A stretch of 9,322 nucleotides of DNA. It comes from Methanosarcinales archaeon. GTDB lineage: Archaea; Halobacteriota; Methanosarcinia; Methanosarcinales; Methanocomedenaceae. Of the stretch, positions 1 through 6,388 are shown in pieces. The stretch is from positions 1 to 9,322 of the forward strand of contig JAUWTY010000033.1 of assembly GCA_030614485.1 (NCBI GenBank), in the 5' to 3' direction. Under the pieces are notes generated by a model. It saw only the letters and a program-made list of their open reading frames with translations, had not been told where the DNA came from and searched no databases. Each line of letters starts with the position of its first letter. Positions within the stretch are counted from its first letter, which is position 1. The position numbers were made by a program, and so were the translations under genes.

Positions 1-21
1 CTGCGGGGTGAACTCTTATGA
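1..21 (+). CDS. porA: Probable 3' end of porA (pyruvate synthase alpha subunit), partial
   Basis: In frame 1 the first bases read Leu-Arg-Gly-Glu-Leu-Leu and then a TGA at 19-21. That TGA overlaps the porB ATG at 18-20 in an ATGA arrangement. In methanogens the Por subunits are usually encoded in one operon with alpha directly before beta, and a four-base overlap is typical of such coupled genes. Only six codons are visible, so the identity comes from gene order, not from the residues. Another frame is also open across the left edge, so this reading is not certain. Confidence 0.45.
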   Translation: MRGELL

Positions 22-890
22 GCAGACTGGCACCTGGACACAGGGGTTGTGCTGGTTGTTGTGATGCCATGGCAGCCAATTTCGTGCTGGAAGCGGTAGG
101 AGACGATGCCATAGTTGTAAATCCCACTGGCTGCCTGGAAGTGATGACCACACCGTACCCTGAATCAGCCTGGGAAGTGCCCTGGATACATTCATTGTTC
201 GAGAACACCGCATCTGTAGCTTCGGGTATTGAGGCGGCCTTGCGGGCGCTTGGACGTAAAGGTGATACAAAGGTCATAGCCATGGGTGGCGACGGTGCTA
301 CAGTGGATATAGGAATACTTGGAATATCAGGGGCTTTCGAGCGCGGTGACGATATCACCTATGTGTGTATTGATAACGAGGCATACATGAACACGGGTGT
401 ACAGCGCAGTGGAGCAACTCCATTTAATGCTTCAACTACAACCAGCCCGCCCGGAAGCCAGAGTTTTGGTAACTCCAGGCCCAAGAAGAATATGCCTGCT
501 ATTATAGTAGCCCACGGTTCGCCTTATGTGGCCACTACATCAATTTCCTACCCGAAAGACATGATGCGCAAGGTCAAAAAGGCAGCAGATATTGAAGGTG
601 CTACTTATATCCATGCCCATGCTCCTTGTGCAACGGGCTGGAGGTTTGATACCTCCAAGACTGTGGAGATCGGTAAACTGGCAGTCGAAACTGCACTGTG
701 GCCCTTGTACGAGATGGAGGATGGTGAGATAACTTCAGTCAGGAAGGTAAAAAAGCCAAAACCAGTGGAAGAATATCTCAAAGCACAGGGCAGGTTCAAG
801 CACCTGTTCACAATGGAAGGCGGGGATAAAGCGATAGCAAAAATACAGGCTATTGCTGAATGGAATATCAAGCATTATGGTCTGGAATAG
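18..890 (+). CDS. porB: Pyruvate:ferredoxin oxidoreductase (pyruvate synthase), beta subunit
   Basis: This 290-residue protein is the thiamine-diphosphate subunit of the four-subunit archaeal enzyme that interconverts pyruvate and acetyl-CoA + CO2 using ferredoxin in the cytoplasm. The ThDP/Mg signature is visible as GDGA at residues 91-94, followed by the distal Asn pair region DNEAYMNTG at 119-127. Cysteines C11 and C14 (GCAGC), C39 (PTGC) and C204 (HAPC) match the four ligands of the proximal [4Fe-4S] cluster in this family. Length is usual for PorB, and both ends of the gene are in the window. The ATG has a purine-rich GGGGTGA at 5-11 in front and overlaps the probable porA stop, which suggests translational coupling. 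Related 2-oxoacid oxidoreductases (Vor, Kor, Ior) share the fold. The length and the cysteine pattern including C204 favour Por. Confidence 0.93.
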   Translation: MSRLAPGHRGCAGCCDAMAANFVLEAVGDDAIVVNPTGCLEVMTTPYPESAWEVPWIHSLFENTASVASGIEAALRALGRKGDTKVIAMGGDGATVDIGILGISGAFERGDDITYVCIDNEAYMNTGVQRSGATPFNASTTTSPPGSQSFGNSRPKKNMPAIIVAHGSPYVATTSISYPKDMMRKVKKAADIEGATYIHAHAPCATGWRFDTSKTVEIGKLAVETALWPLYEMEDGEITSVRKVKKPKPVEEYLKAQGRFKHLFTMEGGDKAIAKIQAIAEWNIKHYGLE

Positions 891-918
891 CGGAGTAGAG
901 ACCTGATTAATCCGAATA

Positions 919-1000
919 AAATAATAAAGTTATAAAATAATGAAAGCAAAGGCCGGGTTATGAACGGGATATGAGGGGATAAACTCTACTCGACCTTTGC
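919..1000 (-). terminator. Stem-loop plus T-rich tract ending the minus-strand unit
   Basis: Bases 946-955 (GCAAAGGCCG) and 991-1000 (CGACCTTTGC) pair over 10 positions around a 35-base loop. Read as minus-strand RNA the only non-Watson-Crick pair is a G-U wobble, while in the plus-strand RNA it is a C-A mismatch. On the minus strand the stem is followed at 945-919 by a T-rich stretch. This suits 3' end formation for the marker protein 8 unit that ends at 1060. The long loop makes the hairpin itself weak. Archaeal termination can rest on the T-rich tract alone. Confidence 0.4.
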
Positions 1001-1033
1001 CTAATTTACATTAATCTACATTATAGTTTATTA

Positions 1034-1059
1034 ACTTTTCTTTTTGACCATATTTTTAC
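1034..1059 (+). terminator. T-rich tract downstream of porB
   Basis: Plus-strand T runs (ACTTTTCTTTTTG at 1034-1046 and ATTTTTAC at 1052-1059) lie about 145 bases after the porB stop and just before the convergent gene's stop. Archaeal RNA polymerase commonly terminates in such U-rich stretches, so this is a plausible end of the por transcript. No stem lies directly in front. The rest of 891-1033 is AT-rich and shows no further gene. Confidence 0.35.
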
Positions 1060-1929
1060 TCAAATAAGGGGTCTTGGTTGTTTGTCCTCTGGCAGTACTG
1101 GTAGTTTCATAGTATTGATGAGCACCGGGTCTGTGACCTCTTTTGCCCGCTCCAGCAGCATCTCCTTGCCTCGCTGGGTGATGGCGAAAATAGGTACAGC
1201 AGTGCCGAACTGTGCCAGAGCATGCCCTTTTATATGTTCCCTGATAGAACCTGAACTGCAACCTGTGGTTATATCCACCAGGCCAATCAACTCCTTCGCT
1301 TCATCGTGACCCATACCGGTAACATGAACGCCAAAGGTGACAATCTCCACACCATGTTCTTTCTCAAGCTGGCGCATTTTCCTGACATCTGATGTACATA
1401 CGACTGAGACGCCTATGCACTTATGCCCCATGTCGATGGCCTTCTCCACGCCTGCAACCTGGTCCAGGGCAGCTGTTTTAGGGTTCAGCACGGTCCCACC
1501 TGCCTTTTCTATACGGCTAATTAATCCTGGAATAGGCGTGGTCTCAACCAGTCCGGATATCCTGCTGCCTATGCCCTGGGCCAGGGTGGGACTGTTTGTG
1601 ATAACAGTACCAGCACCTTCGCAGGCAGTTACACAGGCATCCAGCAATCCCCTGTGCAGGGCGGTCATGAAGGTCTCGCTGGCCCCAAAACCTACGAAAA
1701 TCTCCATCTCTATCTCCCGCAGGGCAGTGAACATCCCGAAATCATCTATACGGAACTCGATGTTGCCCTTCACGGATTCGGAAGTAAATTGTGTGATGTT
1801 CCTGACCTTGGCAAAGATGGGGCAATAGTCGGTCTCAGGCTGGCCAACTTCCACGACTTTGCCGTCCTCGACTACAACCCTGGTCTTGCCCAGGGCTTCC
1901 ATTACATGTCTGTCTTTTTTTGGGGGCAT
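1060..1929 (-). CDS. Methanogenesis marker protein 8 (DUF2099 family)
   Basis: The 289-residue protein matches by eye the DUF2099 / methanogenesis marker 8 family, found in genomes that encode methyl-coenzyme M reductase. Its biochemical role is not assigned as far as I know. Visible hallmarks are the cysteines C36 (DYCP), C99 and C103 (DACVTAC), C171 and C178 (KCIG, VVCTSD) and C224 (TTGCSSGS), with a Gly-rich segment at 104-126 and a His-rich stretch at 192-236. These would suit metal or cluster binding, which is inference. It appears soluble with no signal peptide. The ATG is preceded at 1937-1942 (plus strand CTTCCT, minus strand AGGAAG) by a good ribosome site. M10 is a less likely alternative start. 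It lies 21 bases after the metal exporter gene, so the two are probably co-transcribed. The first codons contain a run of five C and seven A. Confidence 0.88.
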   Translation of the reverse strand: MPPKKDRHVMEALGKTRVVVEDGKVVEVGQPETDYCPIFAKVRNITQFTSESVKGNIEFRIDDFGMFTALREIEMEIFVGFGASETFMTALHRGLLDACVTACEGAGTVITNSPTLAQGIGSRISGLVETTPIPGLISRIEKAGGTVLNPKTAALDQVAGVEKAIDMGHKCIGVSVVCTSDVRKMRQLEKEHGVEIVTFGVHVTGMGHDEAKELIGLVDITTGCSSGSIREHIKGHALAQFGTAVPIFAITQRGKEMLLERAKEVTDPVLINTMKLPVLPEDKQPRPLI

Positions 1930-1950
1930 AATTCAACTTCCTGAATAGTA

Positions 1951-2853
1951 TTAATGTTCAACTCCATGAATAAGGGGTCTGCCGCATTCAATGCTTTCGA
2001 ACTGGAATGTGGTCTGGGTTATGCTGAATTTCTCTTCCAGCACCTTGTTGATGGCATCTATTAAATCGGCAGTTTCACATACCTGCATATCGCCCACCAG
2101 GACATGGGCGCTTAAGGCATGCACATTGGAACATACACTCCACAGGTGGATATCGTGAATATCCTCTATGCCCTCAATGGCATTCACTGCCTCGACCAGT
2201 TCATTGATGTCAATGTGCTTTGGTGTGGATTCCATTAGGATGTAGAGTGAATCGGTTATGAGCCTGACAGAACCGAACAGTATGACGGCCACAATTACAA
2301 AACTCAGCACCGGGTCGGCAATCGAATTGCCGGTGAACAGGATGATAAGGGCACCTGCGATGACAGCTACGCTGCTCAAGGTGTCGCCAAGAGCATGCAG
2401 GTAGGCCCCCCTGACATTTAGGTCATGGTGCCCATGAAGCCGTGTGGTCACCCACAGGTTGACCAGCAGACCAACGGCAGCTACTACCAGCATCTCCATC
2501 CCCCGGACCTCAGGCGGTTCCAGCAAGCGGAAGTACGCCTCCCTGGCAATGAATACCGAGATGATAATTAACGTGAACCCATTGATAAGTGCTGAGAATA
2601 TCTCGAGCCTGTGGTAACCGAAGGTCACATTGTAGTTGGACGGCCTCTTTGCAATCTGGATGGCGGCATAGGTAAGGACCAGTGCAAACACGTCCATGAA
2701 CATGTGGGCTGCGTCACTGAGCAAGGCAAGGCTGTTGGCGTATAGCCCGCCTGCAACCTCCAGGATGAAGATAGAGAAGGTGGCATAGATAGCATACCTT
2801 AGATTTCTCTCTGTCATATTTGAGCTGTGGTTATGGTGGACATGCCCGCTCAT
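1951..2853 (-). CDS. Cation diffusion facilitator (CDF) metal exporter, Zn-type
   Basis: The 300-residue membrane protein should export divalent metal (Zn, perhaps Cd/Co) in exchange for protons. About six membrane segments fall in residues 18-190, followed by a cytoplasmic ferredoxin-like C-terminal domain from about 205. The transport site is visible as H50-xxx-D54 in helix 2 (with D47 nearby) and H153-xxx-D157 in helix 5. This His-Asp pairing is typical of zinc CDFs rather than the Asp-only Mn type. Other family signs are FGYHRLE (78-84) and a His-bearing N terminus (H4, H6, H7, H9) plus HGHH (140-143). It is the upstream gene of a likely operon with marker protein 8. ATG 2853 was chosen because it keeps the His-rich N terminus. 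ATG 2817 (M13) would fit the TATA-like box at 2861-2873 better. The true metal cannot be told from sequence. Confidence 0.92.
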   Translation of the reverse strand: MSGHVHHNHSSNMTERNLRYAIYATFSIFILEVAGGLYANSLALLSDAAHMFMDVFALVLTYAAIQIAKRPSNYNVTFGYHRLEIFSALINGFTLIIISVFIAREAYFRLLEPPEVRGMEMLVVAAVGLLVNLWVTTRLHGHHDLNVRGAYLHALGDTLSSVAVIAGALIILFTGNSIADPVLSFVIVAVILFGSVRLITDSLYILMESTPKHIDINELVEAVNAIEGIEDIHDIHLWSVCSNVHALSAHVLVGDMQVCETADLIDAINKVLEEKFSITQTTFQFESIECGRPLIHGVEH

Positions 2854-2860
2854 AATCCAA

Positions 2861-2873
2861 TATATAATAATAC
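2861..2873 (-). promoter_or_regulatory. TATA-like box for the CDF/marker 8 unit
   Basis: The minus strand reads GTATTATTATATA here, a strong archaeal TATA-like element. An archaeal start site normally lies about 25 bases downstream, near 2840. That is inside the reading frame that begins at 2853, and would instead give a 20-odd base leader to ATG 2817. Either the shorter CDF start is used or the working promoter lies further upstream. This is a pattern match only. Confidence 0.4.
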
Positions 2874-2947
2874 TCGGTATTACTTATTTCCGACACAATA
2901 CCAAAATCCAGTTGTACAGCGAATAGTTTAGATTCAGATGCGACTAC

Positions 2948-3041
2948 AAATCCGTGTAAATCAGTGAAATCAGTGTCTTTTTATATTTCCAGACACAGAT
3001 TGACACCGATTTACACAGATTTTACTTAAAGTCGGTGTCAA
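2948..3041. repeat. Imperfect palindrome made of a degenerate 10-base unit
   Basis: Left arm 2948-2978 and right arm 2991-3022 are reverse complements at 27 of 32 aligned columns (four mismatches and one gap) around a 12-base AT-rich loop. Each arm consists of about three tandem copies of a unit close to AATCNGTGTA. In addition 3000-3009 (TTGACACCGA) pairs perfectly with 3032-3041 (TCGGTGTCAA), so a second hairpin could compete with the first. The element occupies much of the divergent intergenic region between the CDF gene and beta-RFAP synthase. It resembles dispersed intergenic repeats I associate with archaeal and bacterial genomes, but that cannot be checked here. It could be a small non-coding mobile or folding element. 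No open reading frame of note lies in it. Confidence 0.75.
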
Positions 3042-3082
3042 CAAAATAACTGATTTTTAGAACAGTGCCCCTATTTCCTAAG

Positions 3083-3090
3083 TTTTATAT
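3083..3090 (+). promoter_or_regulatory. TATA-like box for beta-RFAP synthase
   Basis: TTTTATAT is centred about 27 bases before 3113-3116. An archaeal start site would therefore fall almost on the ATG, giving a leaderless or nearly leaderless mRNA. No Shine-Dalgarno sequence precedes the ATG, which agrees. This also argues against the upstream GTG at 3065, because the box would lie inside that longer reading frame. Confidence 0.5.
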
Positions 3091-3115
3091 CGAAAAAGCG
3101 CGGTCTTTCATAGTG

Positions 3116-4066
3116 ATGATACAGATAAACACCCCATCCCGGCTGCATTTCACTCTTATCGACCTGAATGCGTCATTGGGAAGAGTGGACGGCGGTGTGG
3201 GGTTGACGCTGGATGACCCGTTAATGAGGTTGTCGGCCAAGGAGACAAACGATGGAGTGTTCGTAACTGGCAGTGGTGACCTTAAGCGTATTAAAACCGC
3301 AGCCGAACTCTTGATTCCACAAGGCAAGGGTATCCATATAAAAGTGGAACAACCATATCCGGCCCATGTGGGGTTGGGCAGCGGAACACAGAGTGCACTG
3401 GCTGCGGGCTGGGCTGTCAACCTTATGTTCGGGCTGGGCCTGAGCGTGCGTGATGTGGCCGCTAAGGTCGGCAGGGGCGGGACATCCGGTATCGGAGTAG
3501 AGGCTTTCGAGCACGGCGGGTTCATTGTGGATGGAGGGCACCGTTTTGCTGATAAGGGCGCGTTCTCTCCCTCGGCTGCCAGTAAGGTGCCGCCCGGGCC
3601 CGTGCTGTTCCGGCACGATTTCCCTAACTGGCCCCTGGTTGTTGCCATACCTGACCTAAAAGGGGCTTCATCCCAGCGCGAGATTGATATTTTTAAGCAA
3701 TACTGCCCTATACCCCTTGGTGAAGTGCAGGCAGTGTCCCATATAATTTTGATGAACATGCTGCCTTCCATTATCGAAGCTGACATGCAGAGTTTCGGGG
3801 ATGCCATAAACCGCATCCAGGAAGTGGGATTCAAGGAGCGGGAAGTGGGCCTGCAGACTGATGAGGTCAGGCGCTGTATGGATATTATGAAAGAGCAGGG
3901 TGCATATGGAGCAGGCATGAGTTCGTTCGGGCCAACGGTTTATGCTGTGGCTGAGGAGCCAGGGGAAGTGAAGAAAGCTGTGGCCGAATTCCTGGATTCA
4001 ACTATTGGGGGGCAGGTTTTTGTTACCGGGGCAAGGAATACAGGAGCAGAAATAGTTGTTAAGTAG
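3116..4066 (+). CDS. mptG: Beta-ribofuranosylaminobenzene 5'-phosphate (beta-RFAP) synthase
   Basis: The 316-residue cytoplasmic enzyme joins a para-substituted benzoate to PRPP with loss of CO2 and pyrophosphate, a committed step to tetrahydromethanopterin. It belongs to the GHMP-kinase-like superfamily but is not a kinase. The N terminus TPSRLHFTLIDL (6-17) is the family signature. The superfamily glycine-rich loop appears as HVGLGSGTQSAL (84-95), and the C-terminal GAGMSSFGPTVYA segment is the third GHMP motif. Length agrees with the family. ATG 3116 is chosen over the in-frame GTG at 3065 because homologues begin close to the TPSRLHF motif and because of the TATA-like box at 3083-3090. 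GTG 3113 is nearly equivalent. It stands alone on the plus strand, divergent from the metal exporter. The 106 bases after its stop show no convincing terminator. Confidence 0.92.
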   Translation: MIQINTPSRLHFTLIDLNASLGRVDGGVGLTLDDPLMRLSAKETNDGVFVTGSGDLKRIKTAAELLIPQGKGIHIKVEQPYPAHVGLGSGTQSALAAGWAVNLMFGLGLSVRDVAAKVGRGGTSGIGVEAFEHGGFIVDGGHRFADKGAFSPSAASKVPPGPVLFRHDFPNWPLVVAIPDLKGASSQREIDIFKQYCPIPLGEVQAVSHIILMNMLPSIIEADMQSFGDAINRIQEVGFKEREVGLQTDEVRRCMDIMKEQGAYGAGMSSFGPTVYAVAEEPGEVKKAVAEFLDSTIGGQVFVTGARNTGAEIVVK

Positions 4067-4172
4067 GATGAAAGTTTCTCTATGTTATCCTTGGCACAAT
4101 AAGTCCTACGTATTCCATCTGCGGACTAAAATCAAATGGCATAAAATATGCACACGACGAAAACAGCCCCAT

Positions 4173-5348
4173 TCACTTCCTTCTGAGCAGCGCCCTATAC
4201 TCCCACAGCGCACTCGGTTTATGCCATGCCACGAACATCCCGGTCTTCACACCCTGAACCAGCGGCGTCCCCTTGAGCGACGACAGGTCACGGCCAGCAA
4301 ACACCGACACCACGGTATCAATCTCCTGGTCGGTCATCTTGCGCACCATTTCAAGCCCTATCCTTCCCATCCAGTACTCACTGGCAAACTCCCCCCCCCA
4401 GCGTTTCGGGTATTCCCGCAATCTCTTTTTTGAAACATCATCTGCTGCAACCGCTGCCGCAGCCACCTCACCACAAATCTGCCCGGCCCGCATTCCGTAA
4501 CCGATACCGCTCTGGCCTGCCGCCCCACCCGTGACCATAAACCCGTCAGCCACCAGCTGGTGCGGTACCGTGGCTATAGGGTCCCCGCCCGTGTACCTGG
4601 CAATGATCTCAATATCATCCTTCCCGTACCCCTTCAGTTTTGCGAACCGCTCCACCCAACTGTCAAAGAAATCAGATACATCCCTGCCGTGACGCCTCAC
4701 ATACACACCCAGTGTAGCCAGGTCACCCCCGGCTGGCGAATAAGTGGACTTCCAGCCCGGTGAATGCTCCCCGATATAATATTCGAACATGTCAGGCTCA
4801 CCGATACCCAGCGCCCGAACTTCAGCCTCCATTGCCCAGGCAATATCGCCGGGATAATGTGTGGTCTTAAGCCCCATCCGCGCCGCAGTCTTTGACTCAA
4901 TTCCGTCGGCTGCAATCACCAGCCTGGATACCAGTACGCCATCAGACGTGCTTATTTTGAACATCCCACCTGCCCGTATCACTGACAGGACTTCAGTACC
5001 AGTCCTGATATCCACACCGGCATTAACCAGTTCATCCCTGTAATGAGTGTCAAACATTGAGCGGTCAATGAAAAAACCAGGTGTTTCAATATCAACGACC
5101 GTACCGCCGGGAGAAATGATTTTCATACCACGCAGCCGGTTCACCACATACTCATCCAGTATGGGTTCGTCACTGCGGTCCATCATAAACTTGAAAAATG
5201 TATTAGCTGGATGGGGTGGATGTCCCATATCCTGCTTAGAATCCACCAGGATGACCGCAGCACCCATTCGTGCCGCCTCCCTTGCAGCCATTACTCCGGC
5301 AGGACTGGCACCAACTACCACTATATCGGCATCGGTATTGTTATTCAA
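4173..5348 (-). CDS. Geranylgeranyl-reductase-family flavoprotein, divergent
   Basis: The 391-residue protein is an FAD enzyme of the geranylgeranyl reductase family, which saturates isoprenoid double bonds in archaeal lipids, chlorophyll side chains or prenyl carriers. The Rossmann FAD site is VVVGASPAG (10-18) with an acidic strand end at D36. The second FAD motif is AADGIESKTAAR (146-157), and the third region lies at GGAAGQSGIGYGMRAG (274-289). Here the usual GD pair is GG, so the aspartate is absent at residue 275. The region where canonical archaeal enzymes carry a PxxCAEG cysteine motif reads HPPHPANTF (43-51), with no cysteine. The YxWxFP substrate-site motif is also unclear (STYSPAGG, 201-208). 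The start is TTG 5348, supported by GGAG at 5357-5360 eight bases upstream. It follows the UbiA gene by 15 bases. Its substrate is uncertain. Confidence 0.85.
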   Translation of the reverse strand: MNNNTDADIVVVGASPAGVMAAREAARMGAAVILVDSKQDMGHPPHPANTFFKFMMDRSDEPILDEYVVNRLRGMKIISPGGTVVDIETPGFFIDRSMFDTHYRDELVNAGVDIRTGTEVLSVIRAGGMFKISTSDGVLVSRLVIAADGIESKTAARMGLKTTHYPGDIAWAMEAEVRALGIGEPDMFEYYIGEHSPGWKSTYSPAGGDLATLGVYVRRHGRDVSDFFDSWVERFAKLKGYGKDDIEIIARYTGGDPIATVPHQLVADGFMVTGGAAGQSGIGYGMRAGQICGEVAAAAVAADDVSKKRLREYPKRWGGEFASEYWMGRIGLEMVRKMTDQEIDTVVSVFAGRDLSSLKGTPLVQGVKTGMFVAWHKPSALWEYRALLRRK

Positions 5349-5356
5349 ATTAGCAA

Positions 5357-5360
5357 CTCC
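5357..5360 (-). promoter_or_regulatory. Ribosome binding site deciding a TTG start
   Basis: The minus strand carries GGAG here, eight bases before the TTG at 5348-5346. The next in-frame ATG (residue 20, VMAAREA) would cut off the FAD-binding glycine motif, so the TTG must be the start or lie close to it. The site sits in the 15-base gap after the UbiA stop codon, as expected for a coupled downstream gene. Confidence 0.6.
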
Positions 5361-5363
5361 GTA

Positions 5364-6323
5364 TTACCATATGAAAGGATATCCTGTAGACTTTATGAAT
5401 ATCAGGAGTAGCACATCAACTATCAAAGAGCCGAACATAATACCCCTGTACCTGGAACCCTGCATAAACAATTCGCCACCCCGCTCAGGCTCTGGATTCC
5501 TGATAAAATCAATGGACTGCCACAACATCCAGCCGCCGCCAAGCAGGGCACCTGCAAAATATACCGGACCCAGATGGGCCGTATATCCAATAGCTATTGA
5601 GGCAATAACACCTGCCAGCCAGAACAGGAAAACAAACTTTGATGTGGCAGGCACGCCAAAAGTCACAGGTGTTGTTGGTGCACCCTTAGCCCGGTCCCCT
5701 TCCACATCCCGTGCCACGCCGCTTAAGGTAAAACCCCAGTCGGTCACGCACATCATTATTCCCAGGAAGATTGCAGGCAGTGGCAATATCACGCCGTCGC
5801 TGCCTCTCAGGATACCGGCAGGGTCAAAAGCCAGCCAGACACCAATGGGTACCAACCCGTACGAGATGCCCACAGGCACAAAACTCAGGAACGTTGAGCG
5901 TTTAGCAACACTTGAATAAATTGTGATAACTCCAGCTGCCACGATAAATACTATCAGTGATTCCGGATTTAAATAAGCAGCAACAGTCCCCGCAACGAGT
6001 ATCAGTACCAAGGCATAAGTAAGTGCATTGTTCCGGTTTACCCGGGAGGATGGCAGTGGACGCTGGGGGAGATTTATTTTATCAATATCCACATCGCAGT
6101 AGTCATTGAACACATATGAACTGGTAATTGCAAAATATGCCCCTCCTACTGCAAGGACAAATGGGACAAGGGCAGGCAGACCCCCGCTTAAAAGGTATGT
6201 TGCAAGCAAAGCACTGGCTGCCGGAAGTGCCAGGTCCATATCAGCTATCTCAGGCCGCAACATCTCGATGTATGGCCTCATTTTATCCAAATACCTTTTT
6301 TCAGTTGAAGTTTCCATAGGCAT
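5364..6323 (-). CDS. UbiA-family membrane prenyltransferase
   Basis: This integral membrane protein of 319 residues has about eight or nine hydrophobic segments and transfers a prenyl group to an acceptor in the membrane. Both Mg-diphosphate motifs are present: N73-D74-xx-D77-xxx-D81, followed by LPQRPLPSS, and D206-xx-G-D210 (ARDVEGDRAKG). The best-known archaeal member is digeranylgeranylglyceryl phosphate synthase, which makes the second ether bond of archaeol. Relatives prenylate quinones, chlorophyllides and haem, and may include the unassigned step of methanophenazine synthesis. The adjoining reductase-family gene suits either lipid or carrier synthesis. The start is unsure. ATG 6323 is chosen. 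TTG 6335 extends it by four residues, and ATG 6317 has GTGAT just upstream. A TATA-like box at 6374-6381 suits any of these. Confidence 0.87.
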   Translation of the reverse strand: MPMETSTEKRYLDKMRPYIEMLRPEIADMDLALPAASALLATYLLSGGLPALVPFVLAVGGAYFAITSSYVFNDYCDVDIDKINLPQRPLPSSRVNRNNALTYALVLILVAGTVAAYLNPESLIVFIVAAGVITIYSSVAKRSTFLSFVPVGISYGLVPIGVWLAFDPAGILRGSDGVILPLPAIFLGIMMCVTDWGFTLSGVARDVEGDRAKGAPTTPVTFGVPATSKFVFLFWLAGVIASIAIGYTAHLGPVYFAGALLGGGWMLWQSIDFIRNPEPERGGELFMQGSRYRGIMFGSLIVDVLLLIFIKSTGYPFIW

Positions 6324-6373
6324 CACGTTATTCAAGAATATTGTTCAGTATTTTTATGACAAATTCCTGTTAT

Positions 6374-6381
6374 GATATATT
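6374..6381 (-). promoter_or_regulatory. TATA-like box for the UbiA/reductase unit
   Basis: The minus strand reads AATATATC, inside a longer TGTAATATATCAT. A start site about 26 bases downstream would fall near 6351, giving a leader of roughly 15-35 bases to the candidate start codons. This suggests the pair has its own promoter within the 65 bases after the secreted-protein gene. Confidence 0.45.
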
Positions 6382-6388
6382 ACATTTC

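Noticed and set aside
893..991. Eight-base inverted match GAGTAGAG (893-900) and CTCTACTC (984-991)
   Set aside because: It overlaps the better 946-1000 stem-loop region, is separated by more than 80 bases, and is short enough to be chance.
1915..1926. C5A7 run at the marker 8 start, considered as a phase-variable or frameshift site
   Set aside because: The reading frame is intact, it lies at codons 2-5 with no stimulatory structure, and such runs occur by chance. Nothing else suggests programmed slippage.
2948..3041. Considered as a CRISPR array
   Set aside because: The units are about 10 bases, directly adjacent and arranged as a palindrome, with no spacers of regular length.
3065..3115. 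Longer beta-RFAP synthase start at GTG 3065
   Set aside because: The 17 extra residues have no family support, and the TATA-like box would lie inside the coding region.
3085..3918. Long open frame on the minus strand opposite beta-RFAP synthase
   Set aside because: The translation shows no domain or coherent composition. The plus-strand reading is a clear family member, so this is an antisense shadow.
4067..4172. Terminator sought between the convergent genes
   Set aside because: Only weak five-base pairings and no substantial T tract were seen, so no feature is called.
5047..5919. Plus-strand open frame of 290 codons spanning the reductase and UbiA genes
   Set aside because: It runs antisense across two well-supported genes and their junction, and shows no recognisable domain.
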